A stretch of DNA of 64,000 nucleotides from contig JBBQWQ010000041.1 of NCBI GenBank assembly GCA_038210445.1, positions 7,260-71,259 on the forward strand. Reading direction: 5' to 3'. This document shows positions 1 to 9,051 of this stretch, in pieces. Below the pieces are notes generated by a model. It ran no database searches, was not told the origin of the DNA, and worked only from the letters and a program-made list of their open reading frames with translations. This DNA comes from JABFRG01 sp038210445. Lineage in GTDB: Bacteria > Myxococcota_A > Polyangia > Polyangiales > Polyangiaceae. Each line of letters opens with the position of its first letter. Within the stretch, counting starts at the first letter, position 1. Both the position numbers and the translations under genes were made by a program.

Positions 1-1067
1 TGGTAGCGGCCGCCGTGACCCGGCGAGGGCATGAGCGCGAGATAGAAGCCAAGGTGCAACGCGGCGAACACCAGGATGGCCCGGGCGCCGGTACCGCACC
101 GGCGCGCCACCCGCGCCAAGCCCAGGCCCGATACCACGAGGCTCACCACGAAGAGCGCGTCGGACTTCACGCCCAGCGTGAAGTCTTGCAGCCGCGAGAG
201 CCAGGTGTCGAAGAGATCGAGGGTAATGGCCAATCGCGGAAGGCCGGCGGTGCCGTCGAACCAGAGCCAGCGGCGGCCGCTCAATGTCTGCGGCGCCAGC
301 TGCTTCATGAGCAGCAGGTTGGAGCCGAAGTAGAGCGCCATGCAGGCGAGCCACGGCAGCGCCGCGAGCACGACCGTGGAGGCGCGCCGGTGCCCGCGAT
401 AGCGCAGCAGCACCAGGAGCACACCGAAAGGAATGGTCTCCGGGCGGGTGAGCGCCAGAAGGCCCCCGAGGAGGCCGGTGGCCACCGTCGCCATGTGCGC
501 GGGCGAAGGTGACGTGGCCCACAGCACGCTCGCGAGCGCCAGCGCCAGCACCAGGCTCGCCTCCATGCCGCTGTGCGCGTAAAAGAGGACGTTGCCGCCC
601 ACGGTTGCCAACAGCGCCGCCGCGAAGGCGGTGAAGCGCCAGGTAGGCGCGGGGGTGTCTTCGGGCTTCTCGCGGAGGAGCAGCGAGAAGAAGCACTGGC
701 CCGAGACGAGGAGCAGCGCGCCGTTCACAAGAAACGCAAAGAGCGCGGGCTCGACCTCGAAGAGCCGAAAGTTCGCGCCGAGGATCGCCGCCCACAGGTA
801 GCTCGTGGCCGCCGCGCCGTGGTGCCCCGCGGTGTATCCGAGGGTGCCGGTGGCCGCGAAGGTTCTCCCCACCACCTGGTGAATCCAGGCGTCGTCGAGT
901 GGCAGGCCGGTGCCCGGCTCGGCGAACCCCAGAAGCGCGCCAATCTCCAGGGCTGCCAGCGCAACCCGCAGGCCCCACGTGGATGCCGCGTGCGGTCCTT
1001 CGGACCGACCTGCGGCACGTGGCTCGGCTGCGGTCGCCGCGGGCTCGGGGGCGGTGGGGGGCACCAT
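1..1067 (-). CDS. GT-C-type integral membrane protein (glycosyltransferase-39-like), 3' end off the window
   Basis: The frame stays open from an ATG at 1067 to the left edge, giving about 355 residues with no stop. GAGGA lies about 8 bases upstream of the ATG. After a Pro/Ala-rich N-terminus there are many hydrophobic segments. Around residues 56-75 the motif LPLDDAWIHQVVGRTFA, with an acidic pair before the first lumenal loop, resembles the catalytic loop of PMT/ArnT-like GT-C glycosyltransferases that use lipid-linked sugars. That role is inferred from topology and this motif only. The gene is divergent from the response regulator at 1204. The missing C-terminus prevents a firmer call. Confidence 0.6.
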   Translation of the reverse strand, partial: MVPPTAPEPAATAAEPRAAGRSEGPHAASTWGLRVALAALEIGALLGFAEPGTGLPLDDAWIHQVVGRTFAATGTLGYTAGHHGAAATSYLWAAILGANFRLFEVEPALFAFLVNGALLLVSGQCFFSLLLREKPEDTPAPTWRFTAFAAALLATVGGNVLFYAHSGMEASLVLALALASVLWATSPSPAHMATVATGLLGGLLALTRPETIPFGVLLVLLRYRGHRRASTVVLAALPWLACMALYFGSNLLLMKQLAPQTLSGRRWLWFDGTAGLPRLAITLDLFDTWLSRLQDFTLGVKSDALFVVSLVVSGLGLARVARRCGTGARAILVFAALHLGFYLALMPSPGHGGRY

Positions 1068-1123
1068 GGTTCCTCGGCTTTAGCCGGATTTCCCCGCGAA
1101 AGTCTATCTTCAGGGCCGGGGAG

Positions 1124-1139
1124 CCGCACGATCGTGCGG
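1124..1139. promoter_or_regulatory. 16-bp perfect palindrome in divergent promoter region
   Basis: CCGCACGATCGTGCGG is a perfect inverted repeat in the 136-bp gap between the divergent membrane protein and the NtrC-type regulator. Its symmetry and position suit a dimeric regulator's operator. No -35/-10 or sigma-54 sequence could be placed confidently beside it. Confidence 0.35.
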
Positions 1140-1203
1140 GGTCGGCACGTCACATGCATTCCGCATCCGCAGACCATGCGTTACGCTCTCGGATCGAGCG
1201 CGT

Positions 1204-2607
1204 ATGGCCCAACACATTCTCATCGTGGACGATGACGAAGAGATCGCAGCGGAGCTCTCGCGCGTGGTGCGGGCGTCGGGCTTTGCATGCAAAGTGGTGA
1301 GCGACGTTGCGTCGGCGCTCGCGGAGCTCGCGGCGGGCCCGGTAGACGTGGTGCTGCTCGACCTCGGGCTGCCGGGAGAAGAGGGGCTTTCGCCGGTGGA
1401 GCGCGTGGTGCGGGCCGGCTCTTCGGCACGCATCGTGGTGCTCACCGGTCGCGACGAAGCGTCGCTCGCCATCGGCGCGCTTCGCGCCGGCGCCTCCGAC
1501 TACCTGGTGAAGCCGTGGAAGCGCGACCTGCTCCTGGCGGCGCTGCGCCGCGCTGCGGGCGCCACTGCGCCGACGCAGGGCAAGGAGAAGCCTCGGCCGA
1601 GGCAAGGCTCCTCGCCCGACCTGCTCTTCGGATCGTCTCCTGCGTTTCGCGCGGTGGTCGACCAGGCGCGGCTCGCCGCCGAGAGCCCGCGCGTGCCGGT
1701 GCTCCTCACCGGTGAATGCGGCACCGGCAAAGACGTGGTGGGCCACCAGGTTCACCTGTGGAGCCCGCGCGCCGCCGGGCCTTTCGTCAGCGTCAACGCC
1801 GCGTGCCTGCCCGCGACGCTCCTTGAGTCGGAGCTCTTCGGGCACGAGGCCGGGGCGTTCACCGACGCCCGCGGTACGCGTCGTGGGCTCTTCGAGCAGG
1901 CGCACGGGGGCACGCTCTTTCTCGACGAGATCGGCGAGCTGCCCATCGAGCTCCAGCCCAAGCTCCTGCGCATCCTCGAGGGACATCCGTTCCGGAGGCT
2001 CGGCGGCGAACGGGAGATCTCGGTAGACGTTCGCTTGGTCGCTGCCACCAACCGGCGCCTGCCCGAGATGATCAGCCAGGGGCTCTTTCGCGAAGATCTC
2101 TACTATCGTCTGAGCGTCTTCGAGCTGCAACTTCCGCCGCTCCGCGAGCGGAGCTCCGACATCGCGGAGTTCGCCCGGCACTTCCTCGAAGCGAGCTCCC
2201 GCGACCTGGGGCGCGACGTACCCGCGATCCTCCCGCGTGCGATGGAACGCTTGCTCGCCCACCCGTGGCCAGGCAACGTGCGCGAGCTTCGCAACGTCAT
2301 CGAGCGCGCGGTCGTGCTCTCGCGGGGAGAAGCCATTGATCTGCTGCACCTCCCGGTAGAAGTCCGCGGCGCGCCGCCGCGACGAGCCTCGGAGCTCCCG
2401 AGCGATCACGGCATTCTGCCGCTGATCCCCCGACACATCCCCACGTCGGAGGAGCTTTCCCTCGACTCGGCTACCCGCGTCCACGTGCTGAAGGTGTTCG
2501 AGCTCACGTCGCGCAACCTCACGCGGGCTGCTTCACTGCTCGGTATCACGCGGGTGTCGCTCCGCAAGAAGCTCAAGGCGTATGGAATCTATCCGGTTCA
2601 AAACTGA
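1204..2607 (+). CDS. NtrC-family sigma-54-dependent response regulator
   Basis: 467 residues in the classical order: receiver domain (about 3-118, acidic pocket DDDE at 9-12, phospho-acceptor Asp53, Thr81, Lys103), AAA+ domain (Walker A GECGTGKD at 170-177, Walker B TLFLDE at 237-242) and a C-terminal Fis-type helix-turn-helix ending RKKLKAYGIYP. The sigma-54 contact loop reads GAFTDA (217-222) rather than GAFTGA. The family activates RNA polymerase-sigma-54 after phosphorylation by a partner kinase. No kinase is adjacent; the nearest, at 6311, lies beyond two lipoprotein genes on the other strand. Target genes cannot be told from the sequence. Confidence 0.93.
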   Translation: MAQHILIVDDDEEIAAELSRVVRASGFACKVVSDVASALAELAAGPVDVVLLDLGLPGEEGLSPVERVVRAGSSARIVVLTGRDEASLAIGALRAGASDYLVKPWKRDLLLAALRRAAGATAPTQGKEKPRPRQGSSPDLLFGSSPAFRAVVDQARLAAESPRVPVLLTGECGTGKDVVGHQVHLWSPRAAGPFVSVNAACLPATLLESELFGHEAGAFTDARGTRRGLFEQAHGGTLFLDEIGELPIELQPKLLRILEGHPFRRLGGEREISVDVRLVAATNRRLPEMISQGLFREDLYYRLSVFELQLPPLRERSSDIAEFARHFLEASSRDLGRDVPAILPRAMERLLAHPWPGNVRELRNVIERAVVLSRGEAIDLLHLPVEVRGAPPRRASELPSDHGILPLIPRHIPTSEELSLDSATRVHVLKVFELTSRNLTRAASLLGITRVSLRKKLKAYGIYPVQN

Positions 2608-3231
2608 CCGGTGGATAGATCCTGACCGCCCCCGCCCCAAAGTTCTCAATCAATTCCAGCGCCCAACGTTGGCCCGCTCGTTGCTCTACTGCTTTGCGTG
2701 ACCAACAAGGAGACAAGCAGCCCGCAGCGGGGAGAGCATCAGGGAGCTCGCGGACTGCGAACCGAGCTCCGCGCACGAAAGATCGCGTGCCGGAGCCGTA
2801 CAGGGGTGAACGCCGTCGGGGACGGAATCAGAGCGGCGTTCCGGGGGATGTGTGGGGGGATGGGAGCACGATGGGCCATGGGGATGGGCTCGTCGCGCGG
2901 TGTGGGGGTTGGGGTGGCGCTGGGAGCGCCTGGACGGGCGCTGGGAGCGCCGGGCTCGGCGGTGGAGAGTGGGTTCACGACGATTGGCCAAGGCAACGCC
3001 TGCTCGCGCACGGGAGTGCGCGACCTACGCGCAGCCACGGCTGGGGTTCGTGGGCTCATGACCACGGCTGTGTCGAGTGGTGTTGATCGGGGAATTGGGG
3101 GGTCGCGCGCTCCTTCGGCGGGGGACGAAGGGCGCGCGCAGCGCACGGGGGCACGGAAGGGGGACTAAGGGGGGATCCGGCTGGCAACAGCCGGATCGCG
3201 GAACAGGGAACAGGGAAGCGGGGAAGGGGGG
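2608..3231. other. Long intergenic region with repeated small hairpins, no supported gene
   Basis: Between the convergent regulator and hydrolase genes lies over 700 bp without a convincing gene. Open frames here encode only Gly/Ala/Arg- or Pro-rich nonsense. GGCGCTGGGAGCGCC, itself a 6-bp hairpin with a GGG loop, occurs twice (2916-2930 and 2937-2951). GATCCGGCT/AGCCGGATC (3174-3197) forms another hairpin. G-runs cluster around 2845-2925. A structured non-coding RNA is possible, but no promoter is visible. Confidence 0.4.
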
Positions 3232-3269
3232 AGCTCGGTTGTCGAACGACAACCGAGCTTCGGTTTTTT
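3232..3269 (+). terminator. Intrinsic terminator-like hairpin
   Basis: AGCTCGGTTGTCG (3232-3244) and its exact complement (3247-3259) form a 13-bp stem followed by TCGG and six T residues. It reads as a strong rho-independent terminator on the plus strand, the direction of the response regulator, although 620 bp past its stop. That distance suggests an intervening transcript in 2608-3231. Confidence 0.65.
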
Positions 3270-3288
3270 GTGAGGCCCGAGCTCGCTG

Positions 3289-3324
3289 CCCCCGAAGGTA
3301 TCGGCCAAAAACACCAGTCACCTA
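3289..3324 (-). repeat. Convergent-gap repeat, copy E1 (one clear arm)
   Basis: Read on the minus strand, the hydrolase stop TAG (3324-3322) runs straight into GTGACTGGTGTTTTTGGCC and on to a 27-bp stretch (3315-3289) identical to 46577-46603. The counterpart arm is probably the T-run around 3262-3270. Other copies are at 46568, 46776, 54417 and 56967. Confidence 0.7.
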
Positions 3325-5340
3325 GGGGCAGGGGGTTCCGAGGGCCTGCGGCGCGGGGACGGTGGGCGTGCCGCGGGTGAGGAGTGTCGAGAGAAAGCAC
3401 CCATATTGGTACTTCACGGCGTCGAGCTGTCGGTAAATCCCGTGGGGATCGCCGATGCCGTCGCCCTCGTATTGCACGATGACGCCGGTGTACGGCTGGT
3501 TCGTTTCGGAGGTGAGGTTTTGGCGAACCGGGTAGGGAAGGATGCCGTCGAGCTTCTGGAGCGCGAGTGCAGGCTGCATCGTGTCCCAGGTGACTTGCCC
3601 TGCCTGCCGGTGGCCGTAGGAGAGCGCCATGGCGTCGTAGGTGGTGGTGGGAAAATAGCGGTCGCCCTTGCCGACCGGCTCGTAGATGTGACGCTGCGGA
3701 TGATTGGGCAGCGGCCTTCGGGCCACGCGGCCCGCGTACACGATGGGGTCGATGGCCTCCCACGCGGTCTCGATGAGCGCGAGCGAAGGGTGCAGGAAGG
3801 TCAAGAGCTCACGGGTGCCCACCAAAAGGCCGATGCCCCGCCGTACGTTGGGAATCAGCGAAGTTTCCAGGATGAAGTTGGTCCAAAAGCCCCCGGCCCC
3901 GGTGGGGACCGCCGCCCGGATGCGCGGCTCCACCGAGCTGAGAAAATTCGTGTACATTCCACCCATCGACTGACCCATGGCAAAGAGGCTCTTCTCGTCG
4001 AAGCCGAAGTCTTCGCCGGTGACCGTGACGCCGGTGCAGGCGCCGAGCGCGCTCTTGGAGATGCGCAAGGTTCGCAGCGCCTCGAGCAACATGCGCTGCT
4101 CGAGGACGCCCTGGCGGAACGTGTCGCGCATGGCCGCCGGGTTGGAGAAGTTCAGGTACTCTTGCTCCGAGGCGTTGGGGAAGCGATCGGTCGAGAAGGG
4201 GAGCGACATGCCGGCGGCGGCGATGCCGTGGGGCGCGAGAAAGCTCGCGGGCCCCTCGCCCTTGGGGCCGTCTTCCTGGCCCTTGGCGGTGATGCCACTG
4301 GCGTCGACTACCTCGCGGCCGACGCCGCCGGAGCCGTGAAAATAGATGACCAGCGGCAGGCCCTTGTCGGGCACCGAGCCCTTGGGAATGGCGAGGGTGA
4401 GGGGCGCGATCTCGCGCCGCTGCTCCTTGGGAATGCCGTTTTCGTCGAGGTCGAAGAAGCCGTCGGTGTTGAAGGGCGGCGTGCCGCGCTGGAACTGCGG
4501 CAGCGACACGGTGGCCACGAGCTCGCAATAGCCCGGGTGCGCCGCGCCGTCGTCGGGGTCGACTTTGATGCCCTCCACCGTGACCGAGAACTTGGTCTTC
4601 ACGCGCTCCGACAGCGCGAAGGTGTCTTCCACCACGTCGCCGGTGGTGAAGACGGTGGCGGCCGCGACGCGTCCGAGGTCGACCTTGTTCTCGCCCAGGG
4701 CGGTTGCGAGCGGCGCGTACAGGGCCTTGGCTTCGGCGCTCCCCCCGCCCGCGAGCACGTCTTGCACAGCTTTGGGCTGCGCCAGCGGCTTGCCCGCGGC
4801 GTCGTTGTAGTCGCGGAACACCACCACCGCGTACTTGCGCTTGGGGCGCAGGATGAAGCCCTGGCGCGGCGCGACCGCGAGCAGGTTGTCGGGCACGTAG
4901 TCGTCGGGCGGCGGCACCGTCGCGACCAGCGGCGTGAGCTCGCCGTGGGTGGGGCCCGGGTCGACATCGATGAGCACCACCGGCGACGTGAAGGCGGCCG
5001 GGATGACGTTCGCGATGTCGTGGCTGGCGATCGGTCGGTCGAAGCGAAAGTAGGCGACGGCCAGGGTGGGGAAGCCTTTTCGCTCGCCCGCGATGGTGCG
5101 CACCGGCTCCATGGTGCGCTTGACCAGCTCCGCCATCGGATACCCGCGCACGTCGGGCGCGCCGTTGCGCAGGCGCAGATCGGACGGGTAGGGCGCGTCG
5201 AAGAAGTGCTCCGGCGTCGTCAGCTCGGCGCCGAAGTCGAAGCTCGCGCCAGCCTCGCTGCTGGCGGCAGGGTCGCTGCTGCAGCTCGGAGCCAGGACCA
5301 CGGACGCGAGCAACAAGGGAAGCACGAACAAGGGCCGCAT
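3322..5340 (-). CDS. Secreted alpha/beta-hydrolase lipoprotein
   Basis: 672 residues from the ATG at 5340, chosen because it opens a lipoprotein signal peptide (MRPLFVLPLLLASVVLAPSC, lipobox Cys at 20); longer upstream readings lack one. The mature N-terminus contains FFDAPYPSDLRL, a segment I associate with large bacterial secreted lipase-like proteins. Past mid-protein come a strand with an oxyanion-type HGSGG (VIYFHGSGG) and the nucleophile elbow GQSMGG, as in lipases and esterases. The substrate is unknown; an ester, lipid or polyester is plausible. It follows the lipoprotein gene at 5497 on the same strand after a 156-bp gap, so joint transcription is possible. A repeat element begins at its stop codon. 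Confidence 0.75.
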   Translation of the reverse strand: MRPLFVLPLLLASVVLAPSCSSDPAASSEAGASFDFGAELTTPEHFFDAPYPSDLRLRNGAPDVRGYPMAELVKRTMEPVRTIAGERKGFPTLAVAYFRFDRPIASHDIANVIPAAFTSPVVLIDVDPGPTHGELTPLVATVPPPDDYVPDNLLAVAPRQGFILRPKRKYAVVVFRDYNDAAGKPLAQPKAVQDVLAGGGSAEAKALYAPLATALGENKVDLGRVAAATVFTTGDVVEDTFALSERVKTKFSVTVEGIKVDPDDGAAHPGYCELVATVSLPQFQRGTPPFNTDGFFDLDENGIPKEQRREIAPLTLAIPKGSVPDKGLPLVIYFHGSGGVGREVVDASGITAKGQEDGPKGEGPASFLAPHGIAAAGMSLPFSTDRFPNASEQEYLNFSNPAAMRDTFRQGVLEQRMLLEALRTLRISKSALGACTGVTVTGEDFGFDEKSLFAMGQSMGGMYTNFLSSVEPRIRAAVPTGAGGFWTNFILETSLIPNVRRGIGLLVGTRELLTFLHPSLALIETAWEAIDPIVYAGRVARRPLPNHPQRHIYEPVGKGDRYFPTTTYDAMALSYGHRQAGQVTWDTMQPALALQKLDGILPYPVRQNLTSETNQPYTGVIVQYEGDGIGDPHGIYRQLDAVKYQYGCFLSTLLTRGTPTVPAPQALGTPCP

Positions 5341-5496
5341 GAAGCAGCACGCTACCGCACTTCGGCGTGCGCCCCAACGCCCGCAACGGCCTCCCAAGCC
5401 TCTGGCGCGCCGCGTCGTGGCGTGCCACGTCGGGCGTTCGTGGCACTCCAAGGGCACCACGCGCCGGAAGTCACGCGCCTGCCCTCTTCCGTTCGC

Positions 5497-6237
5497 TCAG
5501 AACTGCTGCTCGTCGAAGTGGAAGAGCATGAACGTGGGCGAAGCGCCGTCGGGATCGAGGACGATGGCGCCGTCGTTGCCGCTGCCATTGCGGTGCACGA
5601 GGTGAGTGCTGCCGCCGCCGCTCGTCGACGAGTACACGGCTACCTTGCCGTCGAGCGGAATGGCGTCGATCACCTTCTTCACCAGCGCTTCGAAGGCGAT
5701 CGGTTTGAAGTTGGCCACGTGCATCGAGAGATCGGTGACGTAGTCGAGCGAGACGCCCGTGTGCCACCCTTCGGCGAACGCGGGCGCCGGGAGCGCGTGG
5801 GGCGTGGTGGTGTAGTAAACGTCCGGCGGGCCCTGGTTGGAGAGCACATTGACCACCATTCGGTACACGCTGCCCTTGGCCTTCACCTCGAGGACGATGT
5901 GGTCGTTGTTGACGGTCGGGCACTGGCGGTCGGACGGCGCCACGATGGCGAGCACGGTGCCGTCGAGCCGGCCGTAGGGGGCCGTCAAATCGCTGCCGAA
6001 GACCGAGGCGCAGCGAGCCGCCTTGTCGACGGCGGCGTCGGAAACCGGGGCTGCATCGCCCGCCGCAGCGTCGATGGGTGCCGCGGCGTCTTCGGCCGCT
6101 CCCGCGTCGACAGTGGGCGCCGGCGCCGCTCCGCTGCTGCTGCAAGCGGCGCCCAGGGGGACCGCCGCGGTCGCGAGTGCGAATACGAAAGCGAACGCCA
6201 GGCGAGACACAAACGCGGAAGGAAGCAGCTTTCGCAT
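5497..6237 (-). CDS. Hypothetical lipoprotein
   Basis: 246 residues starting at the ATG at 6237, with GGGGA upstream. A signal peptide ends at a lipobox (PLGAAC). An Ala/Asp/Pro-rich linker of about 45 residues follows, typical of surface-anchored lipoproteins in Polyangia. The folded part (about 80-246) has no motif I recognise; it holds a GSVYRMVVNV strand and a Ser/Gly-rich SSTSGGGS turn near the C-terminus. The gene is divergent from the hybrid kinase at 6311. Function unknown. Confidence 0.7.
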   Translation of the reverse strand: MRKLLPSAFVSRLAFAFVFALATAAVPLGAACSSSGAAPAPTVDAGAAEDAAAPIDAAAGDAAPVSDAAVDKAARCASVFGSDLTAPYGRLDGTVLAIVAPSDRQCPTVNNDHIVLEVKAKGSVYRMVVNVLSNQGPPDVYYTTTPHALPAPAFAEGWHTGVSLDYVTDLSMHVANFKPIAFEALVKKVIDAIPLDGKVAVYSSTSGGGSTHLVHRNGSGNDGAIVLDPDGASPTFMLFHFDEQQF

Positions 6238-6310
6238 ATCCGTCCCCGTAGCATTTTCCGCAGCGCCAACAAGCTCTTGTGGAACGACGCGGAACCGGAA
6301 AGGATGAGGT

Positions 6311-8266
6311 ATGGGCGCTTCTGGCGACGGTAGCGGCGAGGCCCGACGAGGCTTCGGCGCTGCGTTGATGGCAACCGGGGCCTCGGTGGACGCATTCGCG
6401 TCGGCCTTGCTCGACACGGTACCGACCTTCGTGGCGCTCACCGACGTCGAGGGGGTTGTGCTCGAGGTGAACAGGCTACCGCCCGGGCTCGACGTTGCGG
6501 CAGTGCTGGGGCGCACGGTGTTCGATCTCGCCCGCGAGTCTTCGCACGCCAACATTCGCGCCTGCCTGGAAGTGGTGCGCCGGACCCACGCGCCGAGCAC
6601 CTACGAAGTGGTCGGCGCCATACCCGGGCTCGTCGATCGCGACGCGCGCGTGCGGGTTGGGCCCGTGCTCTGCGAGGGGGAGCTTCGGGGGCTGGTGGTG
6701 GTCATCTCCGACGTGACCGCGCGCAAGGAGGGAGAGCGAGCGCTCCGGGAGCAGGAAGAGAAGCTCCGCCTGGCTGTGGAGGCGACGCGCATGGGCCTGT
6801 GGTCGTGGGACCTTCTCGAGAACAACGTGCACTGGGACGCGCGGGTATGCGAGATTTACGGCCGCGGGGCCTACCCCGCCGACTACGAAGAGTGGCAGCG
6901 GTGCATTCACGCGGAGGACTTCGACCGCGTCATGGAGGGCGTGCAGCGCGCGGTGGCCACCGGGGTCTACGAGCCGCTCGAGCACCGCCTGTTGCGCCCG
7001 AATGGCGAGATGCGCTGGGTGTACTGCTGCGCCATCGTGGTGCGCGAAGGCGGCCGCGTGGCGCGCCTCACTGGCGGTATCCTCGACATCACCGAGCGCC
7101 GGGTCATCGAAGAGCGCCTCCGCCTCTCGCAGAAGATGGACGCGGTCGGCCAGCTCACCTCCGGCGTCGCCCACAACTTCAACAACATGCTCGCGGGCAT
7201 GCTGCCGGTGCTCGAGGTGGTGGAGCGCAAAGTCGAAGAGCCGTGGCGAAGCCGGGTTGGGCATGCGCGCCACGCCGGCCAGCGAGCGGCCGAGATGGTG
7301 CGGCAGCTGATGACCTTCGCCACGCCCGGCCGCGCCCTGCCGCGATCGCGCGCGTCGCTGGTGGAGCTGGTGGAGCGCGCGGTGGGCATGTGCCGCGAGG
7401 CCATTGGGCCGTCGGTCGACATCGTCTCCGGCTTGGCCAATACTGCGTCGCCGGTGGTGCTGGCGAACGCCGGCGAGCTGGAGCAGGTTCTGGTGAACGT
7501 GCTCTTGAACGCCCGCGATGCGCTGGAGGCGGTGAACGGCGCGACGGTGCGGCTCTCGCTGGTGGAGCTCGCGGGGGGTGACGACGAAGTGGTCGATCGG
7601 TGTCGGCGGGCCAACGCTGCCGCCTTGGACCCCGCGAGCCGGATCGCGCGCCTGCGCGTGGTCGACAACGGCACCGGCATGCCTCCGGAGGTCCTCCGCC
7701 GCATCTTCGACCCGTTCTTCACCACCAAAGACGTTGGTCGAGGCACCGGCTTGGGGCTCGCCACTGCATACGCCATCGTCCGCGACCACGGCGGCTTCAT
7801 CTGGTGCGACTCGACCGCCGGCCTGGGTACGACCTTCGATATCTACCTGCCGACCATCGCGCGAGCTGAAGCGAGCGTCGAGCGCCCGCGACCCGCCCTG
7901 GCGCGGGTGCTGGTAGTGGACGACGACGCCACCGTGCGAACGGTGGTGGCCGAGGTGCTCCGCGAGCACGGCTTCGTGGTGAGCACTGCGGAAGGGGGGC
8001 GCGCGGCGCTCGAGTCGGTGATGAGCGGGCAGCCGGAGCTGCTGGTGCTCGACTACACGATGCCGGGAACGAGCGGCGCGGAGGTGGCGCGCGAGGTGCG
8101 GCGCTTGTGGCCCGAAATGCGCATCGTCCTGTTCACCGGGCGGGTGACCGGCGACGTGGAGACAGCGTCGGCCGACGCCGTGCTCGCCAAGCCCGCCTCG
8201 GCCGATGCGATCGTCGACGTGGTGGTGCGCACCCTGGCCGCCCCGCGACGCGCCCTTCATCCCTGA
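6311..8266 (+). CDS. Hybrid histidine kinase (PAS-PAS-HisKA-HATPase-REC)
   Basis: 651 residues, with no membrane segment seen. Two PAS-type sensor regions (about 30-135 and 150-265, the second with the MGLWSWDLLENNVHWD signature and a TERR exit) precede a dimerisation helix with the phosphorylatable His288 in GVAHNFNNML. The ATPase domain has NARDAL, DNGTGMPPE, FFTTKDVGRGTGLGL and GLGTTF boxes. A C-terminal receiver domain carries VVDDD and the acceptor Asp in VLDYTMPG. This is a cytosolic phosphorelay sensor. The ligand is unknown, and no dedicated response regulator or phosphotransfer protein sits beside it. Confidence 0.92.
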   Translation: MGASGDGSGEARRGFGAALMATGASVDAFASALLDTVPTFVALTDVEGVVLEVNRLPPGLDVAAVLGRTVFDLARESSHANIRACLEVVRRTHAPSTYEVVGAIPGLVDRDARVRVGPVLCEGELRGLVVVISDVTARKEGERALREQEEKLRLAVEATRMGLWSWDLLENNVHWDARVCEIYGRGAYPADYEEWQRCIHAEDFDRVMEGVQRAVATGVYEPLEHRLLRPNGEMRWVYCCAIVVREGGRVARLTGGILDITERRVIEERLRLSQKMDAVGQLTSGVAHNFNNMLAGMLPVLEVVERKVEEPWRSRVGHARHAGQRAAEMVRQLMTFATPGRALPRSRASLVELVERAVGMCREAIGPSVDIVSGLANTASPVVLANAGELEQVLVNVLLNARDALEAVNGATVRLSLVELAGGDDEVVDRCRRANAAALDPASRIARLRVVDNGTGMPPEVLRRIFDPFFTTKDVGRGTGLGLATAYAIVRDHGGFIWCDSTAGLGTTFDIYLPTIARAEASVERPRPALARVLVVDDDATVRTVVAEVLREHGFVVSTAEGGRAALESVMSGQPELLVLDYTMPGTSGAEVAREVRRLWPEMRIVLFTGRVTGDVETASADAVLAKPASADAIVDVVVRTLAAPRRALHP

Positions 8267-8284
8267 GCGGTCGCCGCGCCTCTC

Positions 8285-9043
8285 TCAGCGCGCGTCGAGC
8301 ACGCGGGTTTCCTGGGCCGGCAGATCCAGCGCGCGCTTGCTGGCCTCGTAGGCCAGGTGCATGGCGCGCTTGCCGGCGTCGAGTTTGTGCGGTCCGGAGC
8401 GCGGAAGCCCCGCCAGCGCCAAAGAGCGCATGCCGTCGCGCTGCGGAATCTGCGCGCTGGGTGACGACTGCGGCCGCCAGGGCGAAGCGGAGACGAGGTG
8501 GTGAAAGAGCACCGCGTCGCCAGAGGGCAGCCCGGCCAGCCCCGGGCGATCCTTCACGCCGCCGTCGATGAACATGCGACCACCCCGGCGTGCCGGCTGG
8601 AGCAGGAAGGGAAAGCTGCAAGATGCACGCACCGCGAACGACAGATCGCCGCGGTCGAGGATCTCGGTGCGCATGCGCCCCAGGTTGAACACGCTGATGC
8701 TCACCGGAACCGCGCAGGCCTCGAAGGTCTTCTCCCGCAGCATCCGGTGGATGCGCTTGCGAAACAGCTCACCGCGGAGGAGACCCAAGCCGAGGCCCGG
8801 GTCCCAGAAGTCTTTTCGCTCAATGCCCTCGAGCTCGTGCCACAGCTCGAGCGGCGAGGTGCCCGAGGCCACCACCGCGGCCGCCAGCGCGCCGGCGCTG
8901 GAGCCGGAGAAGCGCTGCGGTCGCAAGCCGGCCTCCAAAAGCGCACGCAAAAAGCCGGTGTGCGCGAAGAAGCCGAAGAAGCCCGACGACAGTGCGCACG
9001 AGAAGGGCCGAGCCGCGAGAACCGATGCGAGGGACTCGGCCAC
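8285..9043 (-). CDS. Patatin-like phospholipase
   Basis: 252 residues if read from the GTG at 9043, eight bases after the boxB stop. There is no ATG before the conserved domain. The glycine-rich oxyanion region (SSGFFGFFAHTGFL) is followed by the nucleophile elbow GSSAG with Ser49, and by the DGG motif with the catalytic Asp in FIDGGVKDRPG. These form the patatin Ser-Asp dyad, so it probably hydrolyses acyl esters of phospholipids or related lipids. It is the third gene of the boxC-boxB transcript by spacing. A role in benzoate catabolism is not obvious; it may only share the operon. Confidence 0.85.
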   Translation of the reverse strand: MAESLASVLAARPFSCALSSGFFGFFAHTGFLRALLEAGLRPQRFSGSSAGALAAAVVASGTSPLELWHELEGIERKDFWDPGLGLGLLRGELFRKRIHRMLREKTFEACAVPVSISVFNLGRMRTEILDRGDLSFAVRASCSFPFLLQPARRGGRMFIDGGVKDRPGLAGLPSGDAVLFHHLVSASPWRPQSSPSAQIPQRDGMRSLALAGLPRSGPHKLDAGKRAMHLAYEASKRALDLPAQETRVLDAR

Positions 9044-9051
9044 GGGCGCGC

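Noticed and set aside
2698..3168. 156-residue open frame starting with GTG in the long intergenic region
   Set aside because: No ribosome-binding site, composition of repeated Gly/Ala/Arg from GC-rich repeats, no hydrophobic core and no similarity to a known domain.
3406..6333. 975-residue plus-strand open frame across the two lipoprotein genes
   Set aside because: It runs antisense to two genes with signal peptides and recognised motifs. Long antisense frames are expected at this G+C content; its sequence is His/Arg/Gly-rich with no domain.
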